64,000 bases of DNA, taken from Deltaproteobacteria bacterium IMCC39524. Its GTDB lineage: Bacteria > Desulfobacterota > Desulfuromonadia > Desulfuromonadales > BM103. Below, piece by piece: positions 1-9,123 of this stretch. Under the pieces are notes generated by a model. It did not search any database. It saw only the letters and a program-made list of their open reading frames with translations, and was not told the origin of the DNA. The DNA lies in assembly GCA_029667085.1 (NCBI GenBank), contig JARUHJ010000001.1, forward strand, positions 558,001 to 622,000, read 5' to 3'. A program made the position numbers and the translations under genes. Within the stretch, counting starts at the first letter, position 1. Each line of letters starts with the position of its first letter.

Positions 1-124
1 AAGGGAATGAAGCTTATTTACAACTGAGGCCAAGAAGAGCCCGTCGGCTTTATTCTTGCCAAGTGCGCCTGAGCGTGATTAAGATGCTGATATTATTGTA
101 AGGATTCCATTACAGAGAGGCTTT

Positions 125-1987
125 ATGGCTTTGATTACAGAAATGCTGCAGAAAAGCTGCCGTACACAATCCAGAAAGACTGCCCTAAGACACAAAGTTG
201 CCGGCCGCTGGGTTGAGTACAGCTACGCAACGATCTGGAGCACCTCTGACCAGATCGCCGCCGGCCTGGTCGAGTGGGGCCTAGAGTCCGGCGATCGCGT
301 TGCTTTGCTGGCACCATCATCCCCTGCCTGGGTCATGGCCTACTTCGGCATACTCAAAAGCAACGCCATCGCTGTGCCGATCGACAAAGACCTCAAGCAG
401 GGAGAGCTGCGTCATATTATTGCTGACTGCGGCGCGCGGGTTTTATTTACAGAACATTCCTACCTTGATTTGATCCTTGATGTCGCGGAGAACTTGCCCC
501 AGCTCGAGAAGATCGTCCTGCTGAACCAGGAACCAACACAAAAGGGACAGATTTCCCCAAAGGTGGAACACGCCCTTGCGTTGCTTATCAGCGAATGGCA
601 TCGACTCAGCCAGCGCTACAAGATCAAGGACGACGATATCCAGTCCTTTGAAGGCCTGGCAGAAGATTTTCAACAACTTGTCATGCCCACGGGGGTCAAA
701 CAGGGAGACAAGAAGAAAAACTTCTTTACCCGCTTGCTGCGCGACCCCGACGAAAAAACCCCTGTTTTCTCGGTAGAAAACCTTGAAGACTTCCAGAAAG
801 CGTCACCGCCACCGTTGACGAGTTGTCAGCCAAACGACCTCGCGGTCATCCTTTACACCTCTGGCACAACGGGGCGTTCCAAGGGCGCCATGCTGAGCCA
901 CCGCAACATTACCAGCAACGTGCGCACAGCGATAGAGCTCTTTGACCTTGATCCAAGCATGCACACACTGTCCTTTCTGCCGATCAACCACGTCTTTGAG
1001 CAAGTCGCAGGGATAATCCTGCCGCTCGCGGTCGGCGGCACAGTCTCCTTCGCTGAGAGCCTGCGCAAGTTGGGAGATAATCTGGGCGAGGTAAAACCCA
1101 ATTTTTTACTTGGCGTCCCGGCTGTTTTCAGACTGCTCGCAGATCGCATGTCGCGCAAAATCGAAAGCCGGCCTCTTTCCAAGGCACTCTTTAAGTTCAC
1201 TCCGACCCGCGGCCTGGTGACGAAGAAAGTCCGCGAGGCCTTCGGTGGCAGCCCTGTCTTTATCAGTGGTGGTGCGGCTCTTGATCCGGAGGTTGCAGCG
1301 ACCCTGATGGATTTGGGGTTAAACGTCTACCAAGGCTATGGCATTACCGAAACCTCGCCGGTTATCGCTGCAGAATCTCCCACCGTGAAGCGGCTGGGAA
1401 CCGTCGGCAAGCCGATACCGGGCGTCGAAGTCAAGATTCACGACGCAAACTCAGAAGGCGTCGGTGAGATCTGGGCCAAAGGGCCCAATATTATGCTCGG
1501 TTACTACAATAACCCGCAGGCGACCAAAGAAGCGATTACGGATGGTTGGTACCACACCGGGGACCTGGGTTGTCTCGAAGACGATGGGTACCTGAGAATT
1601 TGTGGCAGGCTGAAAAATCTCATCGTTACGGCAAACGGCAAGAATGTCTATCCCGAAGAGATAGAAAATGAAATACTTAACAGTCCTTTTGTTGCAGAAA
1701 TAATGGTTTACGGCCACAAGGTCAATGAAACCTCTGAAGAAGTATATGCCATGATTTACCCTGACCAGGACGCATTGGACGCTCATGCTGCCGAAGCAGG
1801 AGTGACTCATTATAAGCCAGAAGAGATCGAGAAGATAATCCGCCAGGAGGTTCTCGAACGCGGCAAGAACCTGGCCGACTACAAGAGAGTAAAACGCTTC
1901 ACCCTGCGTGAAGACGAGTTCCCGAAGACGACGACGCGCAAGATCAAGCGTTTCGTGGTTGAGGCCGACATTGACACAGAAGAATAA
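125..1987 (+). CDS. Long-chain fatty-acid--CoA ligase (AMP-forming)
   Basis: Activates a fatty acid to acyl-AMP and then acyl-CoA, feeding beta-oxidation or lipid synthesis. Seen: the AMP-binding P-loop LYTSGTTGRSKGAMLSH near residues 242-258, GYGITETSP near 403, a YHTGDLG motif near 475 and the C-terminal hinge/lysine region GRLKNLIVTANGKNVYPEE near 495-513. The length of 620 aa and the insert between the N-terminal region and the P-loop fit the long-chain (FadD15-like) branch of the ANL superfamily. AGAGAGG lies just upstream of the ATG. It is monocistronic and ends at a strong terminator. Chain-length specificity cannot be read from sequence. Confidence 0.93.
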   Translation: MALITEMLQKSCRTQSRKTALRHKVAGRWVEYSYATIWSTSDQIAAGLVEWGLESGDRVALLAPSSPAWVMAYFGILKSNAIAVPIDKDLKQGELRHIIADCGARVLFTEHSYLDLILDVAENLPQLEKIVLLNQEPTQKGQISPKVEHALALLISEWHRLSQRYKIKDDDIQSFEGLAEDFQQLVMPTGVKQGDKKKNFFTRLLRDPDEKTPVFSVENLEDFQKASPPPLTSCQPNDLAVILYTSGTTGRSKGAMLSHRNITSNVRTAIELFDLDPSMHTLSFLPINHVFEQVAGIILPLAVGGTVSFAESLRKLGDNLGEVKPNFLLGVPAVFRLLADRMSRKIESRPLSKALFKFTPTRGLVTKKVREAFGGSPVFISGGAALDPEVAATLMDLGLNVYQGYGITETSPVIAAESPTVKRLGTVGKPIPGVEVKIHDANSEGVGEIWAKGPNIMLGYYNNPQATKEAITDGWYHTGDLGCLEDDGYLRICGRLKNLIVTANGKNVYPEEIENEILNSPFVAEIMVYGHKVNETSEEVYAMIYPDQDALDAHAAEAGVTHYKPEEIEKIIRQEVLERGKNLADYKRVKRFTLREDEFPKTTTRKIKRFVVEADIDTEE

Positions 1988-2040
1988 GCAAAAGCCCGCT
2001 TAAAAAATACCGTTAATGACGAAGACGATTCCCTAACACA

Positions 2041-2068
2041 AAAAGGCCCCACTGAGGGGGCCTTTTTG
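2041..2068 (+). terminator. Rho-independent terminator after the acyl-CoA ligase
   Basis: A 10-bp stem (AAAAGGCCCC / GGGGCCTTTT) with a loop of about 6 nt is followed by a short T-run. The A-run on the other side means it could also stop the minus-strand cytochrome gene that ends at 2092, so it is probably bidirectional. Confidence 0.85.
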
Positions 2069-2091
2069 TTTAGCAAACGACCAGGGATTGA

Positions 2092-3963
2092 CTATTTCAC
2101 GCCACTCTTCATTATCCTTCGGATACCCAGGGTGTGCATCTCATCATCTGGGGCAGCCTTAATCGCTTTCTCTTCTTTCATTTTAGCCCAGAAGTCCATG
2201 TCCATACCATGACAGGCCTCACAGGTTCCGGCCCTCATGATCCTTTGTTGTTCTTCCTTGTTTAAAGGTCGAGCGCCTACGTGATTGGTTGCCTGGATTT
2301 GCTTGCCGTCTTCATCGACAATCCGCTCAAGTTCAAAATCGATCGGCGAACCTTCCGGGAAATTCTTTTCGATCATATACATGCCATTACCAAGGCCAAG
2401 GGCCTTACGCGACATGTGGCAATCTGCGCAAGTTCGGGCTTTCTTGGTGACGGTATGGGGTTGAATCGGGTTGGTCGCTATACCACTGGTGCCATCTACA
2501 GTCGTATAGGTCTTATTGAGCACGAGATTCTTTTCGCCGTCCATCTGCGTGAAGAACACCTGGCAGCCAGGAATAAAGGTGCTAATCTTGCCCTCCGGGT
2601 TCCAACCGATAATCGGTGTCTCCCAACGCAGGTAAGAACGGGATTCGTTCCAGGAATAAGCCGTTTTTTCTCGGTTATCCTTGTGGCTTGCCATACTGTC
2701 ATCACCACCCTCTTTAGAATTCAACCAATCGCCATTGGGCTTGGCGATATCCTGTTTGGCGTGACAACCATAGCACTGTGGAGCCCAGGTTGCGTGGCAA
2801 GTATAACATTCGAGTTTCTCCATGTGGACAGGGAGGTTAACCATGGCAGTATGACCCTCGGATGAGTACTTGGCCTCGGAGACCTGGGGGACTATATGCT
2901 CCTTACCCGTCATCTTGCTGGTAAGGACAATCTTACCGTCCTTTACTTTCAAATTCGTCAAAGGGTTGCCCCAAGAGCTCTTCAGCTCGGATTTCTTCTG
3001 CATGGTGCCATGGCAGTCTTCGCACTCAACCTCAACCGCTTGCCATTTCTTGGCGTAAATATTGCCGTCACCATGCAGATCCTGCTTGGTGTGGCAATCG
3101 ATGCAAGTCAAACCCTTATCGTAGTGGACATCGGCTTGAAGGTGATTGTAGTTCTTGCCGTGGAGTTTCCCCTGTTTGCCGCCAGAGCCGGTCCATGGAG
3201 TGCCGTAAGCATCACTTTCCATCGTACCGATAAAGCTGACGCCAGTTCGTCCGCCGCGGTTATGGCAGTGAATACATTGGTTCTCAGGAATCTTTGAGGT
3301 TATACGATGGAACATCGGCCGATCTTTCTGGCTCTTGTCGATCGCCTTGTCCCCTCCTTCATAGAGGCCGGCATCAGAATAAACGACATGACAAGCGGCA
3401 CAACCGCTAGCACGATAGTCGCCATCGCGCTGGTGTCCGTCGCTCCACAGGTGACAACGAAGACACTGATTACGCAGGTAATCGTCGCCTGTAGAGTTGG
3501 TTGAACTTTCCGGCTTGCTCGGGTCATAATAAGGGACTTCTGCCAACTCAGCCAAGGCATACTCACCTTCCGGGTTGTCATCCTTAACAGCGTAATTGGC
3601 ATAGATAGAAGCCCGGTCCTGAGCACCAAAATCATAACGGGTGCCGCTGATAATCCCGGCACTGGTTGAGTGCAGAGACTTCATGTTGTTTTCGACTTCC
3701 TCGGGATGACATGTGCCGCAGGTTTCTTCAATTACACGAAAGTCACTGGGATTGCCATACATGCCCGTGTGGGCCTTCTCTGCTTCGACAGCAGAAGCAT
3801 CTCCCTTGTGACAGTCCGTGCAGCTCAAATGACTCATTCCGTCGACTTCTGATATCTTCTCGATGCCATCGTGGCAGGTAATACACTTGCCATCATCAGC
3901 AAACGTATAAAAAGGAACAACCAAGAAGCTCACCAGGCAAGCCCAAAAAACCCACTTATTCAT
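2092..3963 (-). CDS. Secreted 12-heme c-type cytochrome
   Basis: Probably carries electrons in the periplasm or at the outer membrane during anaerobic respiration. Seen: an N-terminal signal peptide (hydrophobic stretch ending near FADDGK) and twelve CxxCH heme-attachment motifs spread over 623 aa (CITCH, CTDCH, CGTCH, CLRCH, CAACH, CIHCH, CIDCH, CEDCH, CYTCH, CYGCH, CADCH, CEACH). There is no transmembrane anchor after the signal peptide. AGGAG sits 6 nt before the ATG. It stands alone between terminators. Large multiheme cytochromes are typical of Geobacter-type bacteria; the electron partner is unknown. I do not assign it to a named Omc cytochrome. Confidence 0.93.
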   Translation of the reverse strand: MNKWVFWACLVSFLVVPFYTFADDGKCITCHDGIEKISEVDGMSHLSCTDCHKGDASAVEAEKAHTGMYGNPSDFRVIEETCGTCHPEEVENNMKSLHSTSAGIISGTRYDFGAQDRASIYANYAVKDDNPEGEYALAELAEVPYYDPSKPESSTNSTGDDYLRNQCLRCHLWSDGHQRDGDYRASGCAACHVVYSDAGLYEGGDKAIDKSQKDRPMFHRITSKIPENQCIHCHNRGGRTGVSFIGTMESDAYGTPWTGSGGKQGKLHGKNYNHLQADVHYDKGLTCIDCHTKQDLHGDGNIYAKKWQAVEVECEDCHGTMQKKSELKSSWGNPLTNLKVKDGKIVLTSKMTGKEHIVPQVSEAKYSSEGHTAMVNLPVHMEKLECYTCHATWAPQCYGCHAKQDIAKPNGDWLNSKEGGDDSMASHKDNREKTAYSWNESRSYLRWETPIIGWNPEGKISTFIPGCQVFFTQMDGEKNLVLNKTYTTVDGTSGIATNPIQPHTVTKKARTCADCHMSRKALGLGNGMYMIEKNFPEGSPIDFELERIVDEDGKQIQATNHVGARPLNKEEQQRIMRAGTCEACHGMDMDFWAKMKEEKAIKAAPDDEMHTLGIRRIMKSGVK

Positions 3964-4057
3964 CTCGATCTCCTCTCAAAAGTTGGAATAAAAAAAACCA
4001 GTCTAAACTTTACCAAACAACCGTGCTTTAGCAATTCTGGGGGTGAAAGTTTCCAGG

Positions 4058-4100
4058 ACAAACAAAAACAATGGCGTCAGAAGGGCCTGACGCCATTGTT
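4058..4100 (-). terminator. Terminator downstream of the ferredoxin-like gene
   Basis: A perfect 14-bp stem (AACAATGGCGTCAG with its complement, loop of 6) is followed on the minus strand by TTTTGTTTG. It lies about 50 bp beyond the stop of the small ferredoxin gene. Confidence 0.8.
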
Positions 4101-4148
4101 GAAAAAACCACTAAAATGTGAAGCACTAGACTCTTGCCGGGACGTTCG

Positions 4149-4331
4149 CTAAGCCTCTTCTGCTATACAAATTGCATCATGGGGGCAAGCAGGCAGACAA
4201 AGTCCGTCCAGATCACAGATGGCATGATCAACAACAGCCTTGCCGTCGATAACCTGTAAAGCACCATGGGGACAAGCTTTGAGGCACTCTCCCGAGCCAT
4301 GGCACTTATTCTTGTCAATATATATCTTCAT
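4149..4331 (-). CDS. Small 2x[Fe-S] ferredoxin-like protein with atypical cysteine motifs
   Basis: A 60-residue protein shaped like a bacterial 8Fe-8S ferredoxin, probably a soluble electron carrier. Seen: two motifs, CHGSGECLKACP and CDLDGLCLPACP. In each, the second cysteine of the canonical CxxCxxCxxxCP is replaced, by Ser in the first and Asp in the second. Asp at this site is known in some ferredoxins with [3Fe-4S] or Asp-ligated [4Fe-4S] clusters; Ser is a possible weak ligand. I start at the ATG at 4331 because AGGAG lies 5 nt upstream; a GTG at 4337 overlaps that Shine-Dalgarno. Monocistronic; redox partner unknown. Confidence 0.8.
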   Translation of the reverse strand: MKIYIDKNKCHGSGECLKACPHGALQVIDGKAVVDHAICDLDGLCLPACPHDAICIAEEA

Positions 4332-4389
4332 CACCACTCCTGTTTGTTACATGTTTGGACTGATCTTTTAGCAGAAATCCGGGCGTTTG

Positions 4390-5091
4390 TCAGCTGGAAG
4401 CTTTCTTGTCAGAGATTCGCAGGATTGCCTTACGAACGGCCTCGGGTAGCTTGGCAAACATGATACCGAGACCGTGTGGGTAATGTGGCTTCAAGGGGTT
4501 GGGCTTGCGGTTCAACCATGAGACTACAGCCCTGCAGCTGAGTTGGGTCCCAGGCCCATCAGGGAGCTTAAAGCTTAATTCGATTTCTGTGCCAGGGGCA
4601 AGATCAGCTTGGCTTTCAACGAACATCCCACCGCCTGACAGGTCCAAACACTTGCCGGCAAACTCTTCACCTTCAGAAAGGATGGTAACACGGAAGAAAG
4701 TGGGTTGCCGGTGCTCCCGGACTCCCGGAAGAAACTGTCTACCGAGCTGTAGGAAGCTATGCTTGTCCAAAGGTTTACTCAGCCATGCGTCACAGCCCTT
4801 CTTTCGAGCGAGTTCGGGTTGCTCAGGGGAGTCCGGATCACAGACGATAACCACAGGGATGGTACGCAATTCGGGATCTCTTTTGATCCTCTGACAGCAA
4901 TCAAGGCCTCCGGTAGGCGGCAACGAAAAGGAAAGATAGACCAGGTCCGGTCTTTCGTTGCGCACCATCGCCAAGGCTGTATCGCAATCGTCGGCCTCAA
5001 GGATTTCAGCTGGAGTTTTTTGCAGGAACTGGCTTTCTATGGCCCGGAAAAACCGAGAATCATCCGCCAGAAGGATACTTAACTTAGTCAT
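4390..5091 (-). CDS. PilZ-domain protein with degenerate response-regulator receiver
   Basis: A receiver domain (about residues 5-125) fused to a PilZ domain (about 130-225), which in other proteins binds cyclic di-GMP. Seen: the acidic pair D10-D11 and the receiver lysine in LSKPLD, but the phospho-acceptor position reads VYLSFSLPP, with Ser54 where the neighbouring paralogue has Asp55. The PilZ part keeps DLSGGGMF (D/NxSxxG), while the upstream RxxxR is weak. It probably does not accept phosphate on the usual residue. The start is the ATG at 5091, preceded by GTGGGGGG. It lies 43 bp after the intact paralogue and likely shares its transcript. Confidence 0.86.
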   Translation of the reverse strand: MTKLSILLADDSRFFRAIESQFLQKTPAEILEADDCDTALAMVRNERPDLVYLSFSLPPTGGLDCCQRIKRDPELRTIPVVIVCDPDSPEQPELARKKGCDAWLSKPLDKHSFLQLGRQFLPGVREHRQPTFFRVTILSEGEEFAGKCLDLSGGGMFVESQADLAPGTEIELSFKLPDGPGTQLSCRAVVSWLNRKPNPLKPHYPHGLGIMFAKLPEAVRKAILRISDKKASS

Positions 5092-5134
5092 TATGGCCCC
5101 CCACAATCAGACAAAAAAACACTTAACAAGCAAT

Positions 5135-5833
5135 CTATGTTCCAAAACAACGGCGCAAGGCCGTACCCACTGAGACGGCAATATCAACGAACTCAACACC
5201 ATAGCCGAGAGGAAAACCCTCTTTAATAATGGAGCCATTGGCATTCGCCCAGGCAATTCTGCCATGCACCTCGACCGGGGTTTTCTTCTCATCGGGCAAA
5301 CAGAATTTAAGCAGTAGCAACTCGCCAGTCTGAGCCGTAGGTTGACACTCCAGAAACATACCACCACTGCTGATATCAATGCAACGACCCATCATACGCC
5401 GGCCACGACAGGTATAGTCAACGATAATCTGACAGTTCCTGCGTGGTTCACGTCGATCGATACTGACCAGGAAGCGATGCCCGGAAGCTAAGAAGAGACG
5501 ACGATCGAGCGGTTTGGGCAAATAATCCTCCGCACCGGAAGCGCGCGCTTTTGCCTCATCGGTAGCAGGATCATCCCCTCCTATCAGGACAACAGGTATC
5601 TCACGCAAATCAGGGTCAGACTTAAAGGCACGGCAGCAATCGTAGCCATTCATCTCCGGCATATCAACATCCATATAGACGAGGTTGGGTTGATGTTCCC
5701 TGGCCAACAACAGGGCTTCTCTGGCAGAATCAGCGGGCAAGACCGTTGCAGGCGTATTGCGAAGGAATTGCCTCTCCAGTTCGATGAAAAACTTGGAGTC
5801 ATCAACAATCAGGATGCAAAGCGGTGTGCCCAT
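5135..5833 (-). CDS. Response regulator with receiver and PilZ domains
   Basis: Links phosphorylation to cyclic-di-GMP sensing, a combination common in delta-proteobacterial motility and surface control. Seen: receiver with D11-D12, phospho-acceptor D55 in YMDVDMPEMNG and a lysine in LPKPLD, then a PilZ domain with RREPRRN (RxxxR-type) and DISSGGMF. Length 232 aa. It is the intact paralogue of the next gene downstream (4390-5091); the two share gene structure and motif order, which points to a tandem duplication. The cognate kinase is not adjacent. Targets are unknown. Confidence 0.9.
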   Translation of the reverse strand: MGTPLCILIVDDSKFFIELERQFLRNTPATVLPADSAREALLLAREHQPNLVYMDVDMPEMNGYDCCRAFKSDPDLREIPVVLIGGDDPATDEAKARASGAEDYLPKPLDRRLFLASGHRFLVSIDRREPRRNCQIIVDYTCRGRRMMGRCIDISSGGMFLECQPTAQTGELLLLKFCLPDEKKTPVEVHGRIAWANANGSIIKEGFPLGYGVEFVDIAVSVGTALRRCFGT

Positions 5834-5854
5834 GGTGTTAAAACCTACATGTAT

Positions 5855-5889
5855 CAGTAACCAGTAATCAGTAATCAGTAATCAGTGAC
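5855..5889. repeat. Five tandem 7-bp units (CAGTAAT-type)
   Basis: CAGTAAC, three CAGTAAT and CAGTGAC follow one another without gaps in the spacer upstream of the receiver-PilZ genes, a short microsatellite. A further CCAGCCCCCAGCCTCCAGCC stretch follows near 5925-5945. Confidence 0.8.
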
Positions 5890-5945
5890 TTATTGACCTG
5901 GAAAGGGGATTGTCCTGTGGTTTGCCAGCCCCCAGCCTCCAGCCT

Positions 5946-6782
5946 CTAGATTCTAAAGGTTGAACCAACATTTGCGAAGAAAACTTTATTGGGGAGATGC
6001 ACGAACAACTGGGCAGAACGGACCTGCCCGGTGCAGTGAGAAACGCCCAGTCGATCAAAATCAAGACGCTTCAAATAGTCGACGGTTGCGGCAAACTGCT
6101 CATCACTGGCCGGGCCGAGGTGCGTACCACCAATAATCGCGTGAATACGGGGGCCGCCTAATTCGCGGCGAAAGTGCTCGACGGTATTGATCAAGCCTGA
6201 ATGTGCACAACCAAGCAGAATGACGAGACCCTTTTCTGTCTCAATGGCAAGAGCAGCGTCATCGAAAAATTCATCATCGAGCCACCCTTCACCTTTTGCA
6301 GGTCGTTGAACCAGATGCGGATCGCCTTTTTCAAGCGGCTCAAGACGTGGGATCGAGCCACTGAAATAGAGCCCTGGAGCAACCCCTGCAAAAGAATCCA
6401 GATGATGGAAGGTCGCCCCGGCAGATTCAAGCTCTGACCGGGTGTATGGAAGGCTGATATCACGTTCTTCATGCTGCCCTTGCCAGAACCGTTCGCTAAA
6501 GATCTGAGAGTGTGAATAGACAGGACGTGGCCCGATCTTCTGCAGTAACGGCAGCAACCCACCGCAGTGATCATAGTGACCATGGCTCAGTATCACGGCA
6601 TCAATCTGGCTGGCATCGATCTCCAGTACGTCAAGATTACCCAGCAGGGTTTGGCCACTGCCGGTATCAAAGAGCCAGGTCCCGGTATCCGTACGTACCA
6701 GGCAGGAAAAACCGTGCTCACCACACGCGTAAATCGGGCGTCCAACGGTATTTTCACAGACTATGGCAAGGTGTAGGGTCAT
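5946..6782 (-). CDS. MBL-fold metallo-hydrolase (aminobenzene-phosphate synthase-like)
   Basis: A metallo-beta-lactamase-fold hydrolase of the branch that includes archaeal enzymes annotated as 7,8-dihydropterin-6-methyl-4-(beta-D-ribofuranosyl)-aminobenzene-5'-phosphate synthase. Seen: the metal-binding SHGHYDHCGG near residues 67-76, a DDAAL segment, LLGCAHSGLIN with a further His, and GGTHLGPA and GVSHCTGQ in the C-terminal half. These are the features of that subgroup. The function in bacteria is generally unproven, so the substrate should be treated as unknown. It is a single gene divergent from yhbY; the spacer of about 140 bp holds both promoters. Confidence 0.82.
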   Translation of the reverse strand: MTLHLAIVCENTVGRPIYACGEHGFSCLVRTDTGTWLFDTGSGQTLLGNLDVLEIDASQIDAVILSHGHYDHCGGLLPLLQKIGPRPVYSHSQIFSERFWQGQHEERDISLPYTRSELESAGATFHHLDSFAGVAPGLYFSGSIPRLEPLEKGDPHLVQRPAKGEGWLDDEFFDDAALAIETEKGLVILLGCAHSGLINTVEHFRRELGGPRIHAIIGGTHLGPASDEQFAATVDYLKRLDFDRLGVSHCTGQVRSAQLFVHLPNKVFFANVGSTFRI

Positions 6783-6926
6783 AACAGAAAAATAATGTCA
6801 GGCTCTCTCCAGAAACAGGCTTCCACGTAATCACAACTCGATGTTATAGTGCCCGCCTCAAGCAGTCAATTTTCTTGTTTCGCCCTTATCACTGCACGGG
6901 CTGAAGCCAATATAAGGAATAAACAG

Positions 6927-7238
6927 ATGTCAGAAGCAACGAAACAACTCACCGGCAAGCAAAACCGCTTTTTGCGCGGTCTCGGTCACGGCCTGAAGCC
7001 CTTTGTCATGGTCGGCAAGCACCACCTCAGCGAAGATGTCGTTAAGGCGACCAACGAAGCTCTTGAGGCTCACGAACTGATCAAAGTAAAGATCCAGGAG
7101 GGCTGCCTGGAGGATCGCAAGGTTGTTGCTGCAGAACTCGCCGCAGAAACAGGCGCAGAGGTTGTGCAGGTGATCGGTAAGAACTTCCTTCTTTATCGTC
7201 AGAACGAAGACAAAACCATCAACCTACCAAAAGCCTGA
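6927..7238 (+). CDS. yhbY: YhbY-family RNA-binding protein (CRM domain)
   Basis: A small KH-like/CRM-domain protein that associates with pre-50S ribosomal particles in other bacteria. Seen: LTGKQNRFLRGLGHGLKP at the N-terminus, the VGKHHLSEDVV loop corresponding to the GxxG region, and VQVIGKNFLLYRQN at the end; 103 aa is the normal size. I chose the ATG at 6927 because AAGGAA precedes it by 7 nt and it gives the family N-terminus. An upstream in-frame ATG at 6849 would add 26 residues without homology. It is convergent with dgt. Confidence 0.92.
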   Translation: MSEATKQLTGKQNRFLRGLGHGLKPFVMVGKHHLSEDVVKATNEALEAHELIKVKIQEGCLEDRKVVAAELAAETGAEVVQVIGKNFLLYRQNEDKTINLPKA

Positions 7239-7246
7239 TCGTCGGC

Positions 7247-8380
7247 TCAGACCCTTTCGTAAGGGTCAAAGAGGCGTTTGTATTCGTCCAGAGCATAACG
7301 ATCGGTCATTCCGGCAATATAGTCACAGACAACTCGCTCCCGTCCATACCGCTCATACTTGTCCTGGTAGCTCGACGGCAAGAGTGTCGGGTTCTGCAAG
7401 TAGTTCTCAAAAAGCATGGTCAGGAAGCGCTCCGCCTTGATGCGCATCCGTTCCACCTTGTAATGTCTGTAGAGGTTTTTATAGAGAAACCTTTTCAATT
7501 CACGGTTACGCGCCGCTGTCTCGCTGCTGAACATCACCAGATTTCCAGAATGTGTACGCACCGCTTCCTGAGTGGTTATCCCCGCCTCTGAAATATTCTT
7601 CCTGGTCTGATCTACGAGGTCCATGATCAGATGGCCGATCAAATGACTGATCGTTTGCAGGATCTGACGATCTTCAGGTAGAGAAGGATATTTCTCTTTC
7701 ACTCTGGCATATATGTCAGCCCAGAGATCAACCTTCATCAAGGCCTCAGGCGTCAGGTAACGAGCCTTGAGGCCATCATCAATGTCATGATTATTGTAAG
7801 CAATTTCGTCGGCCAGATCGATGATCTGGGCTTCCAGTGTGGGTCTTAAGTCCGGTCGATACTCCTCGTAGCCCGAGCCATCAGGGAGATCGTAGTCAGA
7901 GGAGTGTTTGATGATCCCTTCGCGGGCCTCCCAGCTCAGGTTTAAACCGTTAAAATCAGGGTAGCGCTCTTCAAGGTTCTCAACGACCCGTAACGACTGA
8001 CGATTGTGTTCGAAGCCACCGTAGGGAGACATCAGGCGATTCAATACATCTTCGCCGGTATGGCCGAAAGGTGTATGACCAAGGTCATGAGCCAGGGCCA
8101 GGGTCTCCACCAGGTCTTCGTTGAGTTTCAAGCGCCGGGCAATACCTCGGCCGATCTGGGCGACTTCCAACGAATGAGTCAGGCGAGTTCGGTAATAATC
8201 CCCTTCATGGTTAACAAAAACCTGAGTTTTATATTCCAGACGCCTGAAGGCGGCACAATGGATGATGCGATCACGATCGCGTTCATAAGCCGGCCGATCA
8301 TCCTTATAGACCTCAGGGTATCTTCGTCCAAGTGAGGTTTCACTTTGCGCGGCATAACCTGCCAGGTCCGGTCTTTCCAT
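7247..8380 (-). CDS. dgt: dGTPase-like deoxynucleoside triphosphate triphosphohydrolase
   Basis: Hydrolyses dNTPs to deoxynucleoside plus triphosphate, a housekeeping enzyme of nucleotide balance that can also limit phage growth. Seen: an HD-domain metal site with RTRLTHSLEVAQIGR, LAHDLGHTPFGHTGE and a further ADEIAYNNHDIDDGL. At 377 aa it matches the short dGTPase-like type 2/3 subfamilies rather than the longer E. coli Dgt. GGAGG lies 5 nt upstream of the ATG. It is divergent from rsmD. Confidence 0.92.
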   Translation of the reverse strand: MERPDLAGYAAQSETSLGRRYPEVYKDDRPAYERDRDRIIHCAAFRRLEYKTQVFVNHEGDYYRTRLTHSLEVAQIGRGIARRLKLNEDLVETLALAHDLGHTPFGHTGEDVLNRLMSPYGGFEHNRQSLRVVENLEERYPDFNGLNLSWEAREGIIKHSSDYDLPDGSGYEEYRPDLRPTLEAQIIDLADEIAYNNHDIDDGLKARYLTPEALMKVDLWADIYARVKEKYPSLPEDRQILQTISHLIGHLIMDLVDQTRKNISEAGITTQEAVRTHSGNLVMFSSETAARNRELKRFLYKNLYRHYKVERMRIKAERFLTMLFENYLQNPTLLPSSYQDKYERYGRERVVCDYIAGMTDRYALDEYKRLFDPYERV

Positions 8381-8547
8381 TCAAGCCTCCAGTTGTTGAT
8401 CCATCACTGAATCAGAGTTTATTTAAGCCATGCAACCGTCCATCTGTCAAGACCGATTCCGCCTGACTTAGCTTGACCGTGTGACATGATTGTGCTAGTC
8501 CTTTTCATAGTTTACGCTATCTTAGTGGCTTTCGCAGAGGTGTTTCC

Positions 8548-9123
8548 ATGAGGGTTATTGCCGGAACTTCACGCGGCAGACGATTAACAATGTTCGAAGG
8601 CCGTGATGTGCGCCCTACACCAGACCGGGTACGTGAAGCCCTTTTCAGCATTCTGCAGAGTAAATTAGGAAGTTTTTCCGGCATTAAAGTCCTGGACCTC
8701 TTCGCAGGCTCGGGGGCATTGGCAATAGAAGCTCTCAGTCGCGGCGCTGCCTCGGCATGTCTGGTCGAAAAGGATCGTGCCGCAGAACTGGTTCTTCGAA
8801 AGAATCTAAATCTCTGCAAACTGGAAAAAAAGACAACTCTGTACATCAAGGACGCGCTACGCAGTCTGCATGAATTCACTGCAGCTTCATTTGACTTGAT
8901 TTTTCTCGACCCCCCCTACTTTCAAGGGTTGGCAGAGCAGGCATTGTTAGAGATTGAGAAGCAGGGTATCCTCAGCAATGACGGCATTATTTGCGCTGAG
9001 ACGGGTTCCAGAGAAATCTTGCCGGAGAGCGTCGGCAACCTCCAACGAATCGATCAACGCCGTTACGGCACAATTATGATAAACTTTTATGCTCATAGAC
9101 TGATGAGGGAATGTGATGAATGA
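8548..9123 (+). CDS. rsmD: 16S rRNA (guanine966-N2)-methyltransferase
   Basis: Methylates G966 of 16S rRNA using S-adenosylmethionine during 30S assembly. Seen: [13 protein letters not shown] at the N-terminus, [17 protein letters not shown], the SAM-binding [19 protein letters not shown] and the catalytic FLDPPY; 191 aa is the normal size. Its stop overlaps the coaD start by 8 bp, an rsmD-coaD pairing widespread in bacteria. Confidence 0.95.
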   Translation: MRVIAGTSRGRRLTMFEGRDVRPTPDRVREALFSILQSKLGSFSGIKVLDLFAGSGALAIEALSRGAASACLVEKDRAAELVLRKNLNLCKLEKKTTLYIKDALRSLHEFTAASFDLIFLDPPYFQGLAEQALLEIEKQGILSNDGIICAETGSREILPESVGNLQRIDQRRYGTIMINFYAHRLMRECDE

